A DNA stretch of 33,858 nucleotides from CAZPUI01 sp964415525 (GTDB lineage Bacteria; Acidobacteriota; Holophagae; Holophagales; Holophagaceae): assembly GCA_964415525.1 (NCBI GenBank), contig CAYQAS010000041.1:1-33858 (forward strand), read 5' to 3'. Positions 1 through 9,000 of the stretch are shown piece by piece. Position numbers and translations under genes: made by a program. The notes beneath the pieces are model-generated. The model was given only the letters and a program-made list of their open reading frames with translations. It was not told the DNA's origin and did not search any database. Each line of letters starts with the position of its first letter. Position 1 is the stretch's first letter.

Positions 1-32
1 TCGACCTCTTCAAGAAGAACGCCATCCTGTAA
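1..32 (+). CDS. C-terminal tail of an upstream gene (possibly ribosomal protein S16)
   Basis: Reading from base 3, the window opens inside a frame that gives DLFKKNAIL and stops at TAA (30-32). Nine residues are too few to identify the protein. The next two genes are khpA and rimM, and in many bacteria these follow rpsP, so S16 is the contextual guess. A strong hairpin directly after the stop closes this reading frame. Confidence 0.4.
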   Translation, partial: DLFKKNAIL

Positions 33-50
33 GCCCTTCCAGGGCATATG

Positions 51-75
51 AAAAGCCGGGTCCGTCCCGGCTTTT
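51..75 (+). terminator. Hairpin terminator or processing site before khpA
   Basis: A perfect 10-bp stem (AAAAGCCGGG, 51-60, with CCCGGCTTTT, 66-75) encloses a 5-base loop. The right arm ends in four T and is followed by a mixed T-rich stretch, so it could terminate the upstream gene, fully or partly. It lies between the upstream stop and khpA. It could therefore also be an attenuator inside the ribosomal operon. Confidence 0.6.
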
Positions 76-133
76 CGTGTTTCAATGGAAAACATTAGTC
101 CCGTCATTGCTGACGTTTGACGCTGGAGGATCC

Positions 134-397
134 GTGAACCTCGAAGCCTTCCTCAAGGAGGTCCTGACTCCGGTGCTGGAGCATCCCGACAGCCTCCGGA
201 TCGAGGTCGTCGAAGCGGGCCGGAAGCGGGATGTGCTCATCCATGCGATTCAGTCCGACCGTGGTCGCATCATTGGACGCAATGGCCGAATGATCAGCAG
301 CCTGCGTACGCTCTGTAAAATTGCGGGCGAAAAGGCCGGGCTGTTCGTCAATCTGGAACTCGTCGAGGAAGACGGCGCTCCGAGCGAGGCGAACTGA
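134..397 (+). CDS. khpA: KH-domain RNA-binding protein KhpA
   Basis: This 87-residue protein is a single type II KH domain of the KhpA (YlqC) family, a small RNA-binding protein that pairs with KhpB in other bacteria. The GRIIGRNGRMISSLR segment carries the GxxG loop that contacts RNA. Length and order (KH protein then RimM) fit the family. The frame is open upstream to a GTG at 77, but I prefer GTG at 134. It has GGAGG at 125-129, and the protein then begins VNLEAFLKEVLTPVL, matching normal KhpA N-termini; the longer version would start inside the upstream hairpin region. The stop overlaps the rimM start by one base (TGATG), so the two are probably translationally coupled. Confidence 0.9.
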   Translation: MNLEAFLKEVLTPVLEHPDSLRIEVVEAGRKRDVLIHAIQSDRGRIIGRNGRMISSLRTLCKIAGEKAGLFVNLELVEEDGAPSEAN

Positions 398-951
398 TGT
401 TGCTGCTGGGACATCTGGCCAAGGTGCAGGGCTTGAAGGGGGAGTTCCTCCTCCACGCCACCATGGATGAACCGGACCGTTTGGAGACCCTGGAGGGTCT
501 GGTGCTGGTGCCTCCCGGTGTGGCGCTGGATCACCTGGAAGTGGCTCCCCTGGATGCCCGCCCCGTGAAGATCCGGCTATTTCGGTGGCATACGGAGCGG
601 CCCTGCGTGGCCTTCGAAGGCGTCGCTGATCGTACCGCAGCGGAAGCGCTCAAGGGCTGGTCGCTCTGGATGCCGGAGCATCAGGCCAGCCTGCCCGAAG
701 GCGAGAGCTTCCGGCATGAGTGGTTCGGCTGTACCGTGCAGGTGAAGGGCGTCGTGGTGGGCGAAGTGATCCGCCTCGATCCCACCCCCATGGGCTACGA
801 CATGGTCATCATGAAGGACCTCCGCCCGGGTCGGCGGGGCGAGCGGCAGGTGCCGTACATCAAGGCCTGGTTCGAACTCGATCTGCCGAATCGCACCATG
901 CACCTGGATCCGCCCGAAGGGCTTCTGGATCTGGATCGTATTCCGGACTGA
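397..951 (+). CDS. rimM: Ribosome maturation factor RimM
   Basis: This 184-residue protein is a 16S rRNA-processing/30S maturation factor that acts with ribosomal protein S19 during assembly of the 30S head. The N-terminal RimM barrel starts with LGHLAKVQGLKGEF, the family's G-x-[IV]-x-x-x-x-G-[IL]-[KR]-G pattern. The C-terminal PRC barrel is visible around residues 100-180 (YDMVIMKD, then VPYIKAWFELDL and PEGLLDLD). The start overlaps the khpA stop by one base. The usual downstream genes trmD and rplS are absent here; a hairpin follows and then an unrelated outer-membrane cassette. Confidence 0.93.
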   Translation: MLLLGHLAKVQGLKGEFLLHATMDEPDRLETLEGLVLVPPGVALDHLEVAPLDARPVKIRLFRWHTERPCVAFEGVADRTAAEALKGWSLWMPEHQASLPEGESFRHEWFGCTVQVKGVVVGEVIRLDPTPMGYDMVIMKDLRPGRRGERQVPYIKAWFELDLPNRTMHLDPPEGLLDLDRIPD

Positions 952-973
952 ACCGCACATCTGCTCTTTCCCG

Positions 974-1001
974 GAACGCCCCGCCCGATGGCGGGGCGTT
1001 C
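974..1001 (+). terminator. Hairpin ending the khpA-rimM unit
   Basis: A perfect 12-bp G+C-rich stem (974-985 with 990-1001) has a CGAT loop. It begins 22 bases after the rimM stop. The downstream T-tract is poor, so termination strength is uncertain, but the position and stem quality mark the end of the transcription unit. Confidence 0.65.
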
Positions 1002-1148
1002 TGCGTACTCGAGCCCTGCAGTCGGGGCCTTTGAAAGTGGGTTGGGTGTTCTCGAAAAAATCCAAAGGACGAGTAGGCCTCGTAAGCCGATGCCTAATGG
1101 CGGGTCAATGTGTGGATGGGATAAATCCAAATAATAAATCTAAAATTT

Positions 1149-1176
1149 TTGAAATTCGTGATAAATCCCATACAAT
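1149..1176 (+). promoter_or_regulatory. Sigma-70-type promoter for the outer-membrane cassette
   Basis: TTGAAA (1149-1154) and TACAAT (1171-1176) are separated by 16 bases. Each hexamer is one base from the housekeeping consensus (TTGACA, TATAAT). The site lies in a distinctly A+T-rich island (about 1117-1177) within otherwise G+C-rich DNA, with repeated ATAAATC words around it. The predicted RNA start is near 1183. That leaves a leader of roughly 225 bases before the first gene at 1408. Confidence 0.7.
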
Positions 1177-1407
1177 CAGTCCCGCCTGAGGCTCGATTGC
1201 TTTTCGCAGATATCTGTATGAGCGTGTTTTAACTTATATCCCTCCAAGCTGACGACGCAGGGCTTCCCAACGATTGGCTGGGTGGTCAGCGTTGCTGCAT
1301 CGCGGCTTTGTATGGATTGCTCACGCATTTTCCCAGACCTCCCGGAATACCCATCGCCATTCCGGTGTAAGCGCCCCCCCCTTTGCAAACCTGGAGGATT
1401 CGTTTCC
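1177..1407 (+). other. Long untranslated leader with hairpin and C8 tract
   Basis: No convincing gene is seen between the promoter and the ATG at 1408. The frame of the next gene is open back to 1282, but that extension has no membrane-protein character, and a good ribosome-binding site sits just before 1408. The leader holds a 7-bp hairpin (1342-1348 with 1359-1365), a run of eight C (1374-1381), and GGAGG at 1393-1397. I could not match it to a known riboswitch class. Confidence 0.4.
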
Positions 1408-2223
1408 ATGCGTCGTCAGTCCACCTTCCGCAGGCTTACCTGCATTTTTGCGCTTCAGGGATCTCTTGGACTCCTGGCACAGGAGTCTTCCGCTTCCGTC
1501 GATGAAGGCTTCCACCATTTCGTCGTACTCAAGACCGGCATGACGAGCGGCAATCTTTCGACGGACCTGAATAGCCACAGCGTTTTCGAATATGCCCTTC
1601 AAACTCGGACGAACCTCCGGAGTGGTCGCCTGTTGCTCGAACTGGGCTACACCTTCCATCCCGGTCTGGAGAAGGACCGCATGCGGACCAGCGGGACGGT
1701 GTGTTTCAATCCTGCGGCTCCTTCGACCCAGAAGGATCCGAATAACCCTTACCGCCTGAGCCCCAAGTCCAGCGTGGATGACCGCAAGAACACCTTTGAG
1801 GGGTTCGTCATGCGGGCAGCCTACGAAATGCGCCTGGGTGGCGTTTTGGGAAACGACATCTACGGTCACGCGGGCCTTGGGATTTCGCGCTACAAGGCGA
1901 GGCAAGAAGCAGTGGGAACCCTGCGCGTGGTCTATGGTGCGGACTCCCCGACCAGCACCACCGGCGGTACGCTGGCCGACCCTAAGGAGCTGATCTACGA
2001 GGGAATCTATCAGACGCCAGAGGCCACCAAGATCGGCATCGAACCTTTTGTGGGTGCCTCCATGGCCATTGGGGAGCGCTACCACCTCCAGGTCGATCTC
2101 CGCTCAGTCGCCTATCCGCAGGTGAACTGGATGCCCTGGACCTATACGGGCCAGACGGCCCACGCGGAAGTTACCAACCGGCGGGGCTTCTCCGCGGTGG
2201 TCGGCTTCGGCCTGAAGCTCTAG
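1408..2223 (+). CDS. Small outer-membrane beta-barrel protein, first gene of receptor cassette
   Basis: This 271-residue protein has an N-terminal signal peptide (MRRQSTFRRLTCIFALQG..., likely cleaved near LLA-Q). The rest alternates polar and hydrophobic residues as expected of beta strands, and it ends GFSAVVGFGLKL, an outer-membrane-style C-terminus. It resembles porin-like or OmpA-type barrels, but I do not recognise a specific family. I chose ATG 1408 over upstream starts because CTGGAGGA lies nine bases ahead and the signal peptide begins there. The stop is 15 bases before the TonB-dependent receptor start, so the two are surely co-transcribed. It may be an accessory to the receptor; that role is inferred from position only. 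Confidence 0.75.
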   Translation: MRRQSTFRRLTCIFALQGSLGLLAQESSASVDEGFHHFVVLKTGMTSGNLSTDLNSHSVFEYALQTRTNLRSGRLLLELGYTFHPGLEKDRMRTSGTVCFNPAAPSTQKDPNNPYRLSPKSSVDDRKNTFEGFVMRAAYEMRLGGVLGNDIYGHAGLGISRYKARQEAVGTLRVVYGADSPTSTTGGTLADPKELIYEGIYQTPEATKIGIEPFVGASMAIGERYHLQVDLRSVAYPQVNWMPWTYTGQTAHAEVTNRRGFSAVVGFGLKL

Positions 2224-2238
2224 CCGAGGAGGATGCCC

Positions 2239-5200
2239 ATGAATCCGATCAAGTTCAGCCTCGTCGCCATGGCCCTCGTGGCCACCGCTCCGCTCGTTGC
2301 TCAGGATGTCACCAGTACCCTTGTCGGCAAGGTCACGGACGCCAAAGGCCACCCCATCCAGGGCGCCACCATCGTGATTTCAGGCGACCGCATCCTCCGG
2401 GACAAAGTCACAACCACCGGGGCCGACGGTAGCTACCGCATGACCTTTGTGCCTCCCGGCACGCATCGTATTGTCATCACCAAGACCGGCTGGACCTCCT
2501 TCAAGGAGCAGCGACGGGTCGAGGGCGGAGGCAGCACGTTCCGTGTGGACGCCACCCTGAAGAACATCCAGGAGGTGGTGAATCAGGTGCAGTCGGCGGT
2601 GGTCGATGTGGTCAGCAGCGGCGGGCGCGCCGAGGCGCAGATCGACAAGACGGCCACCGAAACCTCCACCACCCTGAACGTCACGCGCCTGCAGGATATG
2701 GTGGGTGCCAACCTCAGCAACATCATCAATCTCGCGCCGGGTGTGGCCGGGGCCAACTCCATCCGCGGTGGTTCCATCCAGTCTGCGGCGTACTACGTGG
2801 ACGGTCTCTCCGCCAAGGACAACGTGACGGGTACCAGCGGTCTCACCAACTTCACCCTCGCCGATATGGCTGAGAGCGTGTCCGTGATCCAGTCGCCCAT
2901 GAACGCGAAGTATGGCAATACCAGCTCCGGCATGATCCAGGTGGTGACCCGCCAGGGCTCCAACGAGTTCCATGGTGTGCTGCGGACACGTCTGGACCGC
3001 GGCGAATGGACGGCCAAGTCCGGTCGCCGTGGGGATCGTCTCGGGGTGATCAACACGACACCGTACTACGGTAACGCCGACACCTTGGACCGCTGGCATG
3101 AACTGACGCTGGAAGGCCCAATCATCAAGAACCGGCTGCTCTTCGCCTTCGGCACCCGCAAGCAGCCCGAGACGACCTACAACTACCGGAACAGCATCCT
3201 CCGGAAGAAGGATGCTGCGGGGAACTGGACCGGCCAAACGGGATTTGTCTGGTGGGACGGCAAGGCGATGCCAGCCCACGCGCCGGAGCAGGACAAGGCC
3301 TTCAGTGCCACGTCGAGCAACAAATACAACCAGTTGACCCTCTCGGCCTACCTGACGGATTCCCTGACTGTGCGGGGCGGTTACACGCGGGAATCGGATG
3401 TGACCGCTTCCGCCGCCTCCAGTGTCGACGCCTCGAACATGGACAAGGACACCACCACGGAGCGCAAGAAGCTGTCGCTCACGCTGGAATGGACCGTGGC
3501 GGCCAACCAGACTCTGACCTTCAAGTACGGCAAGCAGGACGAGTCCTACTCATACACCAACGGTCCTCAGGCTCCGATCGTGGAGAACAGCGGACCCTTC
3601 GGGCTCGAGGATGTCCTCGACATCTGGGATAGCGGCTACAACTTCACCACCCGCGGCCGTTCAACCGACTACCGGCCGGATGGTCGCAATTCCCAGCACT
3701 ACCGTGCGGATTACATGGGCGTCTTCGAAGGCAATGGTTCCCACTTGGTGGAGGCCGGTTTCGAGCACCTGGAACCCATCTGGGATACGCCGAGCCGCGG
3801 CAACAGCTATCCGATCCAGTTCAATACTGCCGGGCATATCAGTGGAGACGTGAATGACGGCTTTGATGTACCTGCAGAGCTGCGGGGAAAATACATCGTC
3901 TTCCCCTACACGACGCCCATGTCCGCCTTTGGCCGTTCGGGCAGCACGCCGATCTACCTCAATTCCTCCTACCTGGACTACATGCCCTTCATGGATATCT
4001 GGACTGGCTATGAGACCTCGGTGGTAAGGGCTCCAAGCCAGGGGCTCTATGTGAACGATCAGTGGACCATCAATGCGCACCACCAGGTGATGATGGGCCT
4101 CCGGTACGATCGGCTTCAGATCAAGGACGCCAGCGGTACCAAGCTCACCACTGCCAGCTTCAATCCCCGTTTCACCTACAAGTTCGACCTGGACGGGGAC
4201 AACCGCCGGGTGTGGGAACTCAGTGCCGGGCGCATGCGCGGCATGCCTTCCGCTCGCGTCTACCGGAACTTCGTGACCACCCGCCTCGACAACCGTGTCC
4301 GGCGCTTCTGGGACAAGGGCACGGGTCCCTACCTTGTGACCGAGGCGGAAGTCACCAATCCCGCGAACTACGGATACATCGCCAAGTTTCAGAACGGCTC
4401 CGCCTACAGCTTTGATCCGAACCTGAAGCCGGACTCGATGGACGAATTCAGTGCCTCCTACAAGCGGAACTTCGCCCGCGGGGGCTACTGGCGTGCCGGT
4501 GTCGTGACCCGCAAGTGGAGCAGCCTCTACATGTTCAAGGCGGATGGCGATACGCCAGTCGTGATTCAGGATCCCACCCAGCCCAACAGCCCCGCCTTCA
4601 ATACCTTCCGCCGCACCCTGACCAACGACCCTGAGGGCTACCGCCGCTATCAGAGCTTCGAGTTCGAGTTCAACGCCCCCATCAACGACAACTGGTTCGT
4701 CTCCGGTGGCTATTTCTCGAACCGCCTGAACGGCAACAACTTCGTGGACAACCTGGAGGGAAGCGATGCCGGCAGCACTGCCGATACCGGGGACTGGCGC
4801 TACCAACTGCGGCGGGGCGGCATCGCCCCTGAGCTGACCAATCCCGATGCGCTCATGGGCCTCACTCGGCTGCACAGCTACCGCCTGCAGCTGAATCATG
4901 TGGTGACCAAGGGCCGTACCCGCACATCCACCACCCTGGAAACGGCCTACCGCACGGGCGACCGCCGCAGCGTCTACAACACCTTCAACTACAAGGGGTC
5001 GGTGCCGCTCGTGGATGCCTCCATCAAGGACTCCACGGTGCCCAAGACCTACACCAACTATTGGAACCGCCCTGGCAGCCACAGCAACCCAGATAACTGG
5101 TGGGTCAATCTCCAATTCAACTTCGAGGTGGGGATCACGAAGGGCACATCCGTCTTCGTGCAGGCCACGGTCAAAAACGTGCTCAATCACTTCTTCCAGA

Positions 5201-5373
5201 ACAGCGCCTACTGGCGGTTCCCGGATTCAGCCGATCCGAGCACCTATGGCGGCGGCTTCAAGAACCGCCGGGCGGACAGCCGCACGTTCGGCACCCAGTG
5301 GGACTCCACCAACAGTCTCGTCAATGCGGCCGGGGCCCGCGATATCGACCTGAACCTCGGCTTCCGTTTCTGA
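2239..5373 (+). CDS. TonB-dependent receptor with carboxypeptidase-regulatory domain (Oar-like)
   Basis: This 1044-residue outer-membrane receptor has a signal peptide (MNPIKFSLVAMALVATAPLVAQ). A carboxypeptidase-regulatory-like fold follows at about residues 25-110 (STLVGKVTDAKGHPIQGATI, GADGSYRMTFVPPGTHRIVI). The plug domain is around 140-245 (LSNIINLAPGVAGANSIRGG, YVDGLSAKDNVTG, GMIQVVTRQGSNEFHG), then a large barrel ending LNLGFRF. The layout matches the Oar/SusC-like receptors common in Acidobacteriota and Bacteroidota, which import or secrete large ligands using TonB energy. No clear TonB box is seen and the substrate cannot be told. ATG 2239 is preferred to ATG 2233, because GAGGAGG (2226-2232) abuts 2233 but is well spaced from 2239. 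Small barrel genes flank it on both sides. Confidence 0.9.
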   Translation: MNPIKFSLVAMALVATAPLVAQDVTSTLVGKVTDAKGHPIQGATIVISGDRILRDKVTTTGADGSYRMTFVPPGTHRIVITKTGWTSFKEQRRVEGGGSTFRVDATLKNIQEVVNQVQSAVVDVVSSGGRAEAQIDKTATETSTTLNVTRLQDMVGANLSNIINLAPGVAGANSIRGGSIQSAAYYVDGLSAKDNVTGTSGLTNFTLADMAESVSVIQSPMNAKYGNTSSGMIQVVTRQGSNEFHGVLRTRLDRGEWTAKSGRRGDRLGVINTTPYYGNADTLDRWHELTLEGPIIKNRLLFAFGTRKQPETTYNYRNSILRKKDAAGNWTGQTGFVWWDGKAMPAHAPEQDKAFSATSSNKYNQLTLSAYLTDSLTVRGGYTRESDVTASAASSVDASNMDKDTTTERKKLSLTLEWTVAANQTLTFKYGKQDESYSYTNGPQAPIVENSGPFGLEDVLDIWDSGYNFTTRGRSTDYRPDGRNSQHYRADYMGVFEGNGSHLVEAGFEHLEPIWDTPSRGNSYPIQFNTAGHISGDVNDGFDVPAELRGKYIVFPYTTPMSAFGRSGSTPIYLNSSYLDYMPFMDIWTGYETSVVRAPSQGLYVNDQWTINAHHQVMMGLRYDRLQIKDASGTKLTTASFNPRFTYKFDLDGDNRRVWELSAGRMRGMPSARVYRNFVTTRLDNRVRRFWDKGTGPYLVTEAEVTNPANYGYIAKFQNGSAYSFDPNLKPDSMDEFSASYKRNFARGGYWRAGVVTRKWSSLYMFKADGDTPVVIQDPTQPNSPAFNTFRRTLTNDPEGYRRYQSFEFEFNAPINDNWFVSGGYFSNRLNGNNFVDNLEGSDAGSTADTGDWRYQLRRGGIAPELTNPDALMGLTRLHSYRLQLNHVVTKGRTRTSTTLETAYRTGDRRSVYNTFNYKGSVPLVDASIKDSTVPKTYTNYWNRPGSHSNPDNWWVNLQFNFEVGITKGTSVFVQATVKNVLNHFFQNSAYWRFPDSADPSTYGGGFKNRRADSRTFGTQWDSTNSLVNAAGARDIDLNLGFRF

Positions 5374-5389
5374 TTCCAGGGAGACATCG

Positions 5390-5953
5390 ATGACCAAGAA
5401 GACGCTTTTCCTCTGTCTCCTGGCCGGCGCGGGCCTGTCCCTCTCGGCCCAGATCGGACTGGTCGCCAAGGCCGGTCTCGTGAAGCCCATCGCCGACCTA
5501 AAGAAAGCCAGCGCCAAGCCCTTCGGTTTTCATGCCGAGGCTGGTTATGAGTTCAGTCCCAAGGACTACGGTGTGACCCTGCTGGTCTACGGTAGATTCA
5601 TGTATCTCCAGCACGAGGCCTTGGATAAGCCCGGCAGCCGCAATGTGCGGGATCTGGCCCTGGGCCTGAATGTCATGCACGAATGGCAGGGTTCCGGCAT
5701 GGTCTTCCGTCTGGGGCCCGAACTGCACAAGTGGCGCATCCGGGATCCCCGGATGAATCCGGAAACCTACGCGACCAATGGCTACAAGCTGGGTTTCCGT
5801 GCGGGCCTGGACTGGAACTTCTCCAAGACCTGGCTCGCCAGCCTCGACTACAGCCTCGCGGAGGCTCGCAGTACCAGTGCCCAGGTGCTGACGGACGGCA
5901 TCAACCCACTGAACCCCTCCGGGTTCGCCCTTCAGGTGGGCCGCCGCTTCTGA
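5390..5953 (+). CDS. Small outer-membrane beta-barrel protein, third gene of receptor cassette
   Basis: This 187-residue protein has a clear signal peptide (MTKKTLFLCLLAGAGLSLSAQ). The mature region looks like an 8-stranded barrel and closes with FALQVGRRF, a C-terminal aromatic signature for BamA-dependent insertion. AGGGAG lies 8 bases upstream of the ATG. It starts 16 bases after the receptor stop, so the cassette is one operon. Repeated glycine-tyrosine strand patterns (FHAEAGYEF, YKLGFRAGLDWNF) suggest an OmpA/OmpW-like barrel. The exact family and function are unknown. Confidence 0.75.
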   Translation: MTKKTLFLCLLAGAGLSLSAQIGLVAKAGLVKPIADLKKASAKPFGFHAEAGYEFSPKDYGVTLLVYGRFMYLQHEALDKPGSRNVRDLALGLNVMHEWQGSGMVFRLGPELHKWRIRDPRMNPETYATNGYKLGFRAGLDWNFSKTWLASLDYSLAEARSTSAQVLTDGINPLNPSGFALQVGRRF

Positions 5954-6013
5954 TGGGCTTGAGGGATGGTGGGGGCCGCATCCTCCTGAATCCTTCGGAA
6001 CGGCCGACCTGAA

Positions 6014-6046
6014 CCGGGGCCACCGCAAGGTGGCCTCGGGCCTTTT
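6014..6046. terminator. Terminator between convergent genes
   Basis: An 11-bp stem with one G-U pair (6014-6024 with 6029-6039) closes on a stable GCAA tetraloop. It is followed by CC and four T. It lies between the plus-strand cassette (stop 5953) and the minus-strand Omp85 gene (stop 6051), so it probably serves at least the plus strand and perhaps both. Confidence 0.65.
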
Positions 6047-6050
6047 GGGC

Positions 6051-9000
6051 TCAGAACTGGAAGCCCGCGCTCAGCAGCACGTTCTTGAGCCGGGTGGCCT
6101 TCTCTTCTGGCGTCTGGGGTTTTCCCAGGATGCGCTTGAGATCCCAGGCGTATTCCGCCTTGATGGGCAGGCCGACCTTGAAGATGAGGCCCACTCCCAG
6201 CGCCGTGCGCAGGGGGCGGAAGCGCGGTTCACCGTCTTCGGGAAAGAAGGTCCGCTGAACCTGGCCGGAATCCACGAAGAGCTCGCCCCAGACCGCCCGT
6301 TTGGTGAGGGGCAGGGGGAAGCGCACTTCGAGGTTGATCAGCACGAGCCCCTGGCCGCCGACGGGCACAGGTTCCGTGCGGGGTTTGCTCGGGTCATTGG
6401 GATCTGGCAGGGGAGCGTAGGGCGGATCGCTGGACCAGAGGGGGACGCGATCCTTGGATTCCCAACCCAGCCAATCCGGCTCCACGCCCCGGTGGGTGAA
6501 GGGACCGCCGGCGAAGAACCGTTCGGACAGCGGCAGATCTCGGGCAGTGGAGGCGGTGGGACGGGCCATGCCCAGGCGGACAGAGAGGCTCGCCACGCCC
6601 CAACTAGCCTGCGGCCCCAAGGGCCAGAGCCACTGGTGGCTGAGGTCGACCTTCACGAAGCTGCTGTTGGCGCTGGTGCCCCAGGCCTGATTTGCCAGTT
6701 CTATCCGGCCTCTAGAGAAACTGCCCCGGGTCGGGTCCATGGGGTTGTCCCGCCGGTCCCGGATCACCTGGAAGTAGGGGGCGACGATGGTGACCCTGGG
6801 AGGCATGCGGGCGATGGTGTTCAGTTCGTCATCCCGGATGCCGGGGATGGCCGAGGCCACCGTGACGTGTTCGTAGCGCAGGCCGCTCTGGTACTGCCAG
6901 GGGCTGTTGTCGAGGGGTTCCTTCTGCCAGTCGAAGCCCTGGAGGATGCGGCGGCGACGGATCAGAAAGGTGGAGCGCTGCTCGTGGATGTAGGCGCCCT
7001 CGAGCCGGTAGCGCGTGTTCACGGGGAGCCAGGCGCCGGGGAGGGTGGCATCCGCCCTAGGGTCGGAATAGCCCAGGCTGTACATGTCCACGGACCTGGA
7101 GTGGAGGCCGGTGGGGAAAATGCGCCGGAGGGCCGGGTTCTGAATGGTGCCGTCGCCGGCGCGGATTCCCAGGTCGAGCGTGCGCCCCATGCCCCCCAGA
7201 TTGAGTCGCTGGACGCCAAAACCCATGTGGTAGCCCTGGCTCTTGTCGTAACCGAATGCATGGCTTATGACCCAAGGGGAGCGTTCCTCCAGGCGGGTGA
7301 TCAGGTCGCCTTCCTCCCAGTCTCCCTGCGGGTCGACCTCCAGGAGGCCAGAGAGATCCACGTGTTGGAATCCGCCGAGCCCGCCGAAGGCGCCCTGGGT
7401 GCGGGCGGAGCGATCCGGATCGAGGGGGGTGCCGGGGAGGAGCTGGGTCTCGCGGAGCAGCGCCTTGGCTCGGGTCGCATCAGAACCCTGTACCGCCAAT
7501 CGCTTGACCGTCACACGGGGCTCCTCGGACACCTGGATGTGCACCGCCGGGGCGTCTTCCCATGGCTCGAAACCCAGCGTGAAGCGGGGACGCTGCACGC
7601 CGGTGGAGAGGATGCGCTGCCGGAGCTGGTTGAGCATGCGCTGCAGCTCGGTGCGGATCAGGGGCAGCGGGCGGTCGAAGGTCAGGAGGAAGCGTCGGGT
7701 GCCCGTGGAGGGCAGCTCGCGGAGCGTGCCTTCCGGTAGTTCCACGCCGCTGCGGTCCGTGATGATGCGGTGCGGCAGGGTTGGCGATTCCCCTGGCTGA
7801 TCCTGGATGAGTCCACCCAGGGCGGCGGCCAGGCGGATGGCATCCGTCTGCTTCAGGGTAAGGTCCAGCACGAGATGGCGGATCTGCCGCAGCTGGCCTT
7901 CGCGGATATCGAAGATGGCGGTGGCATCGTGGCCCTGTTTGAGGGGAGACAGGCGCCGCACCGCGACATCGGCATAGCCCCGACGGCGGTAGAGGTCACG
8001 CAGGCGCTCCTCGAGGCCATCCAGGAGGTCGGGGGTCGCAGCGGGATCCCCGAGGAGCCACCACGAGCGGGGGATGCTCAACTCGGCGTCGAGTTGGGCG
8101 GTGGTCAGGTCCTGATTGCGCCGGAACTGGATGTCCTTGAGCACATAGGCAGGGCCGGGGTCGAGGGCGTAGGTGACGGCGATCCGACTCGGAGCTTCGG
8201 GAGTGCCCTGCACCACTTCTCGCCGGTGCGTGACCTTCGCGTCCAGGCAGCCTTCGGAGAGCAGGATGCGCAGGATGCGGCGATCGCCCTGGTCGAGCAG
8301 GTCCGGCGAGTGGCGCTCCGCCTGGACGAGGGGTAGGATCCGACGGATCTGCCGGAGTCTCATGCCCTTGCCCTCCAGTCGGATCTCCACTTGGGGACCG
8401 GGATCGACCTTCGCGATCAGGAGGCCGGTGGCATCGTTCCAGATCAGCTCCACGCCGCCCTCATAGCGCTCATCCTTGACGAAGCGCTTCCGGATCCGGG
8501 AGACGGCTGCGTTTCGGAGCCCCTCGTACCAGAGGGTGCGACCCGGTGTCACCTCCAGCAGCTTCTGGATGGACGAGGCGGTGTAGGAGCCCAAGGGGCC
8601 TTCCACCTGGATGGCCTGGACGATGCGTGGGCGTCCCGCTTCCACCCTGAAGACGAGCTGGCGATCGCCCTCGCTGCGCATGGCCGTGACCTTGGCGTCG
8701 GGATAGCCGCGTTCCTGGAGGGTTTGGCCCATGCGGGCGCAGGCATCGGCGAGGCGGCGCGGGCCGGGCATGGAGCCTGCTCGGATGCTGCCCGGGAGGA
8801 GTCTCGAAAACCCTTTGGGGGCTCCTTCCAGGCGGATCGAGACCAGCCGGGGCCAAGGATCCAGCCGCAGCATGGCGCCCTCGGCACTGAGGTCGAGGGA
8901 GGCGTTCCGGAATCGGTCCGTCGCTTCCACCGCCGCCAAGGCCCTGGCTTTCAGGCGGACGTCGAGGCGTCCCTGGGCGTCCAGGCCCATGGCGAGCCGG

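Noticed and set aside
3661..5190. A 509-codon open frame on the minus strand
   Set aside because: It is antisense to the TonB-dependent receptor barrel. The His/Val/Gly-rich translation is a mirror of the real gene's codon bias.
6030..7739. A 569-codon open frame on the plus strand
   Set aside because: It lies entirely antisense to the Omp85 gene. Its composition (rich in Gly, Glu, Ala, His) is typical of the shadow frame of G+C-rich coding DNA, with no recognisable domain.
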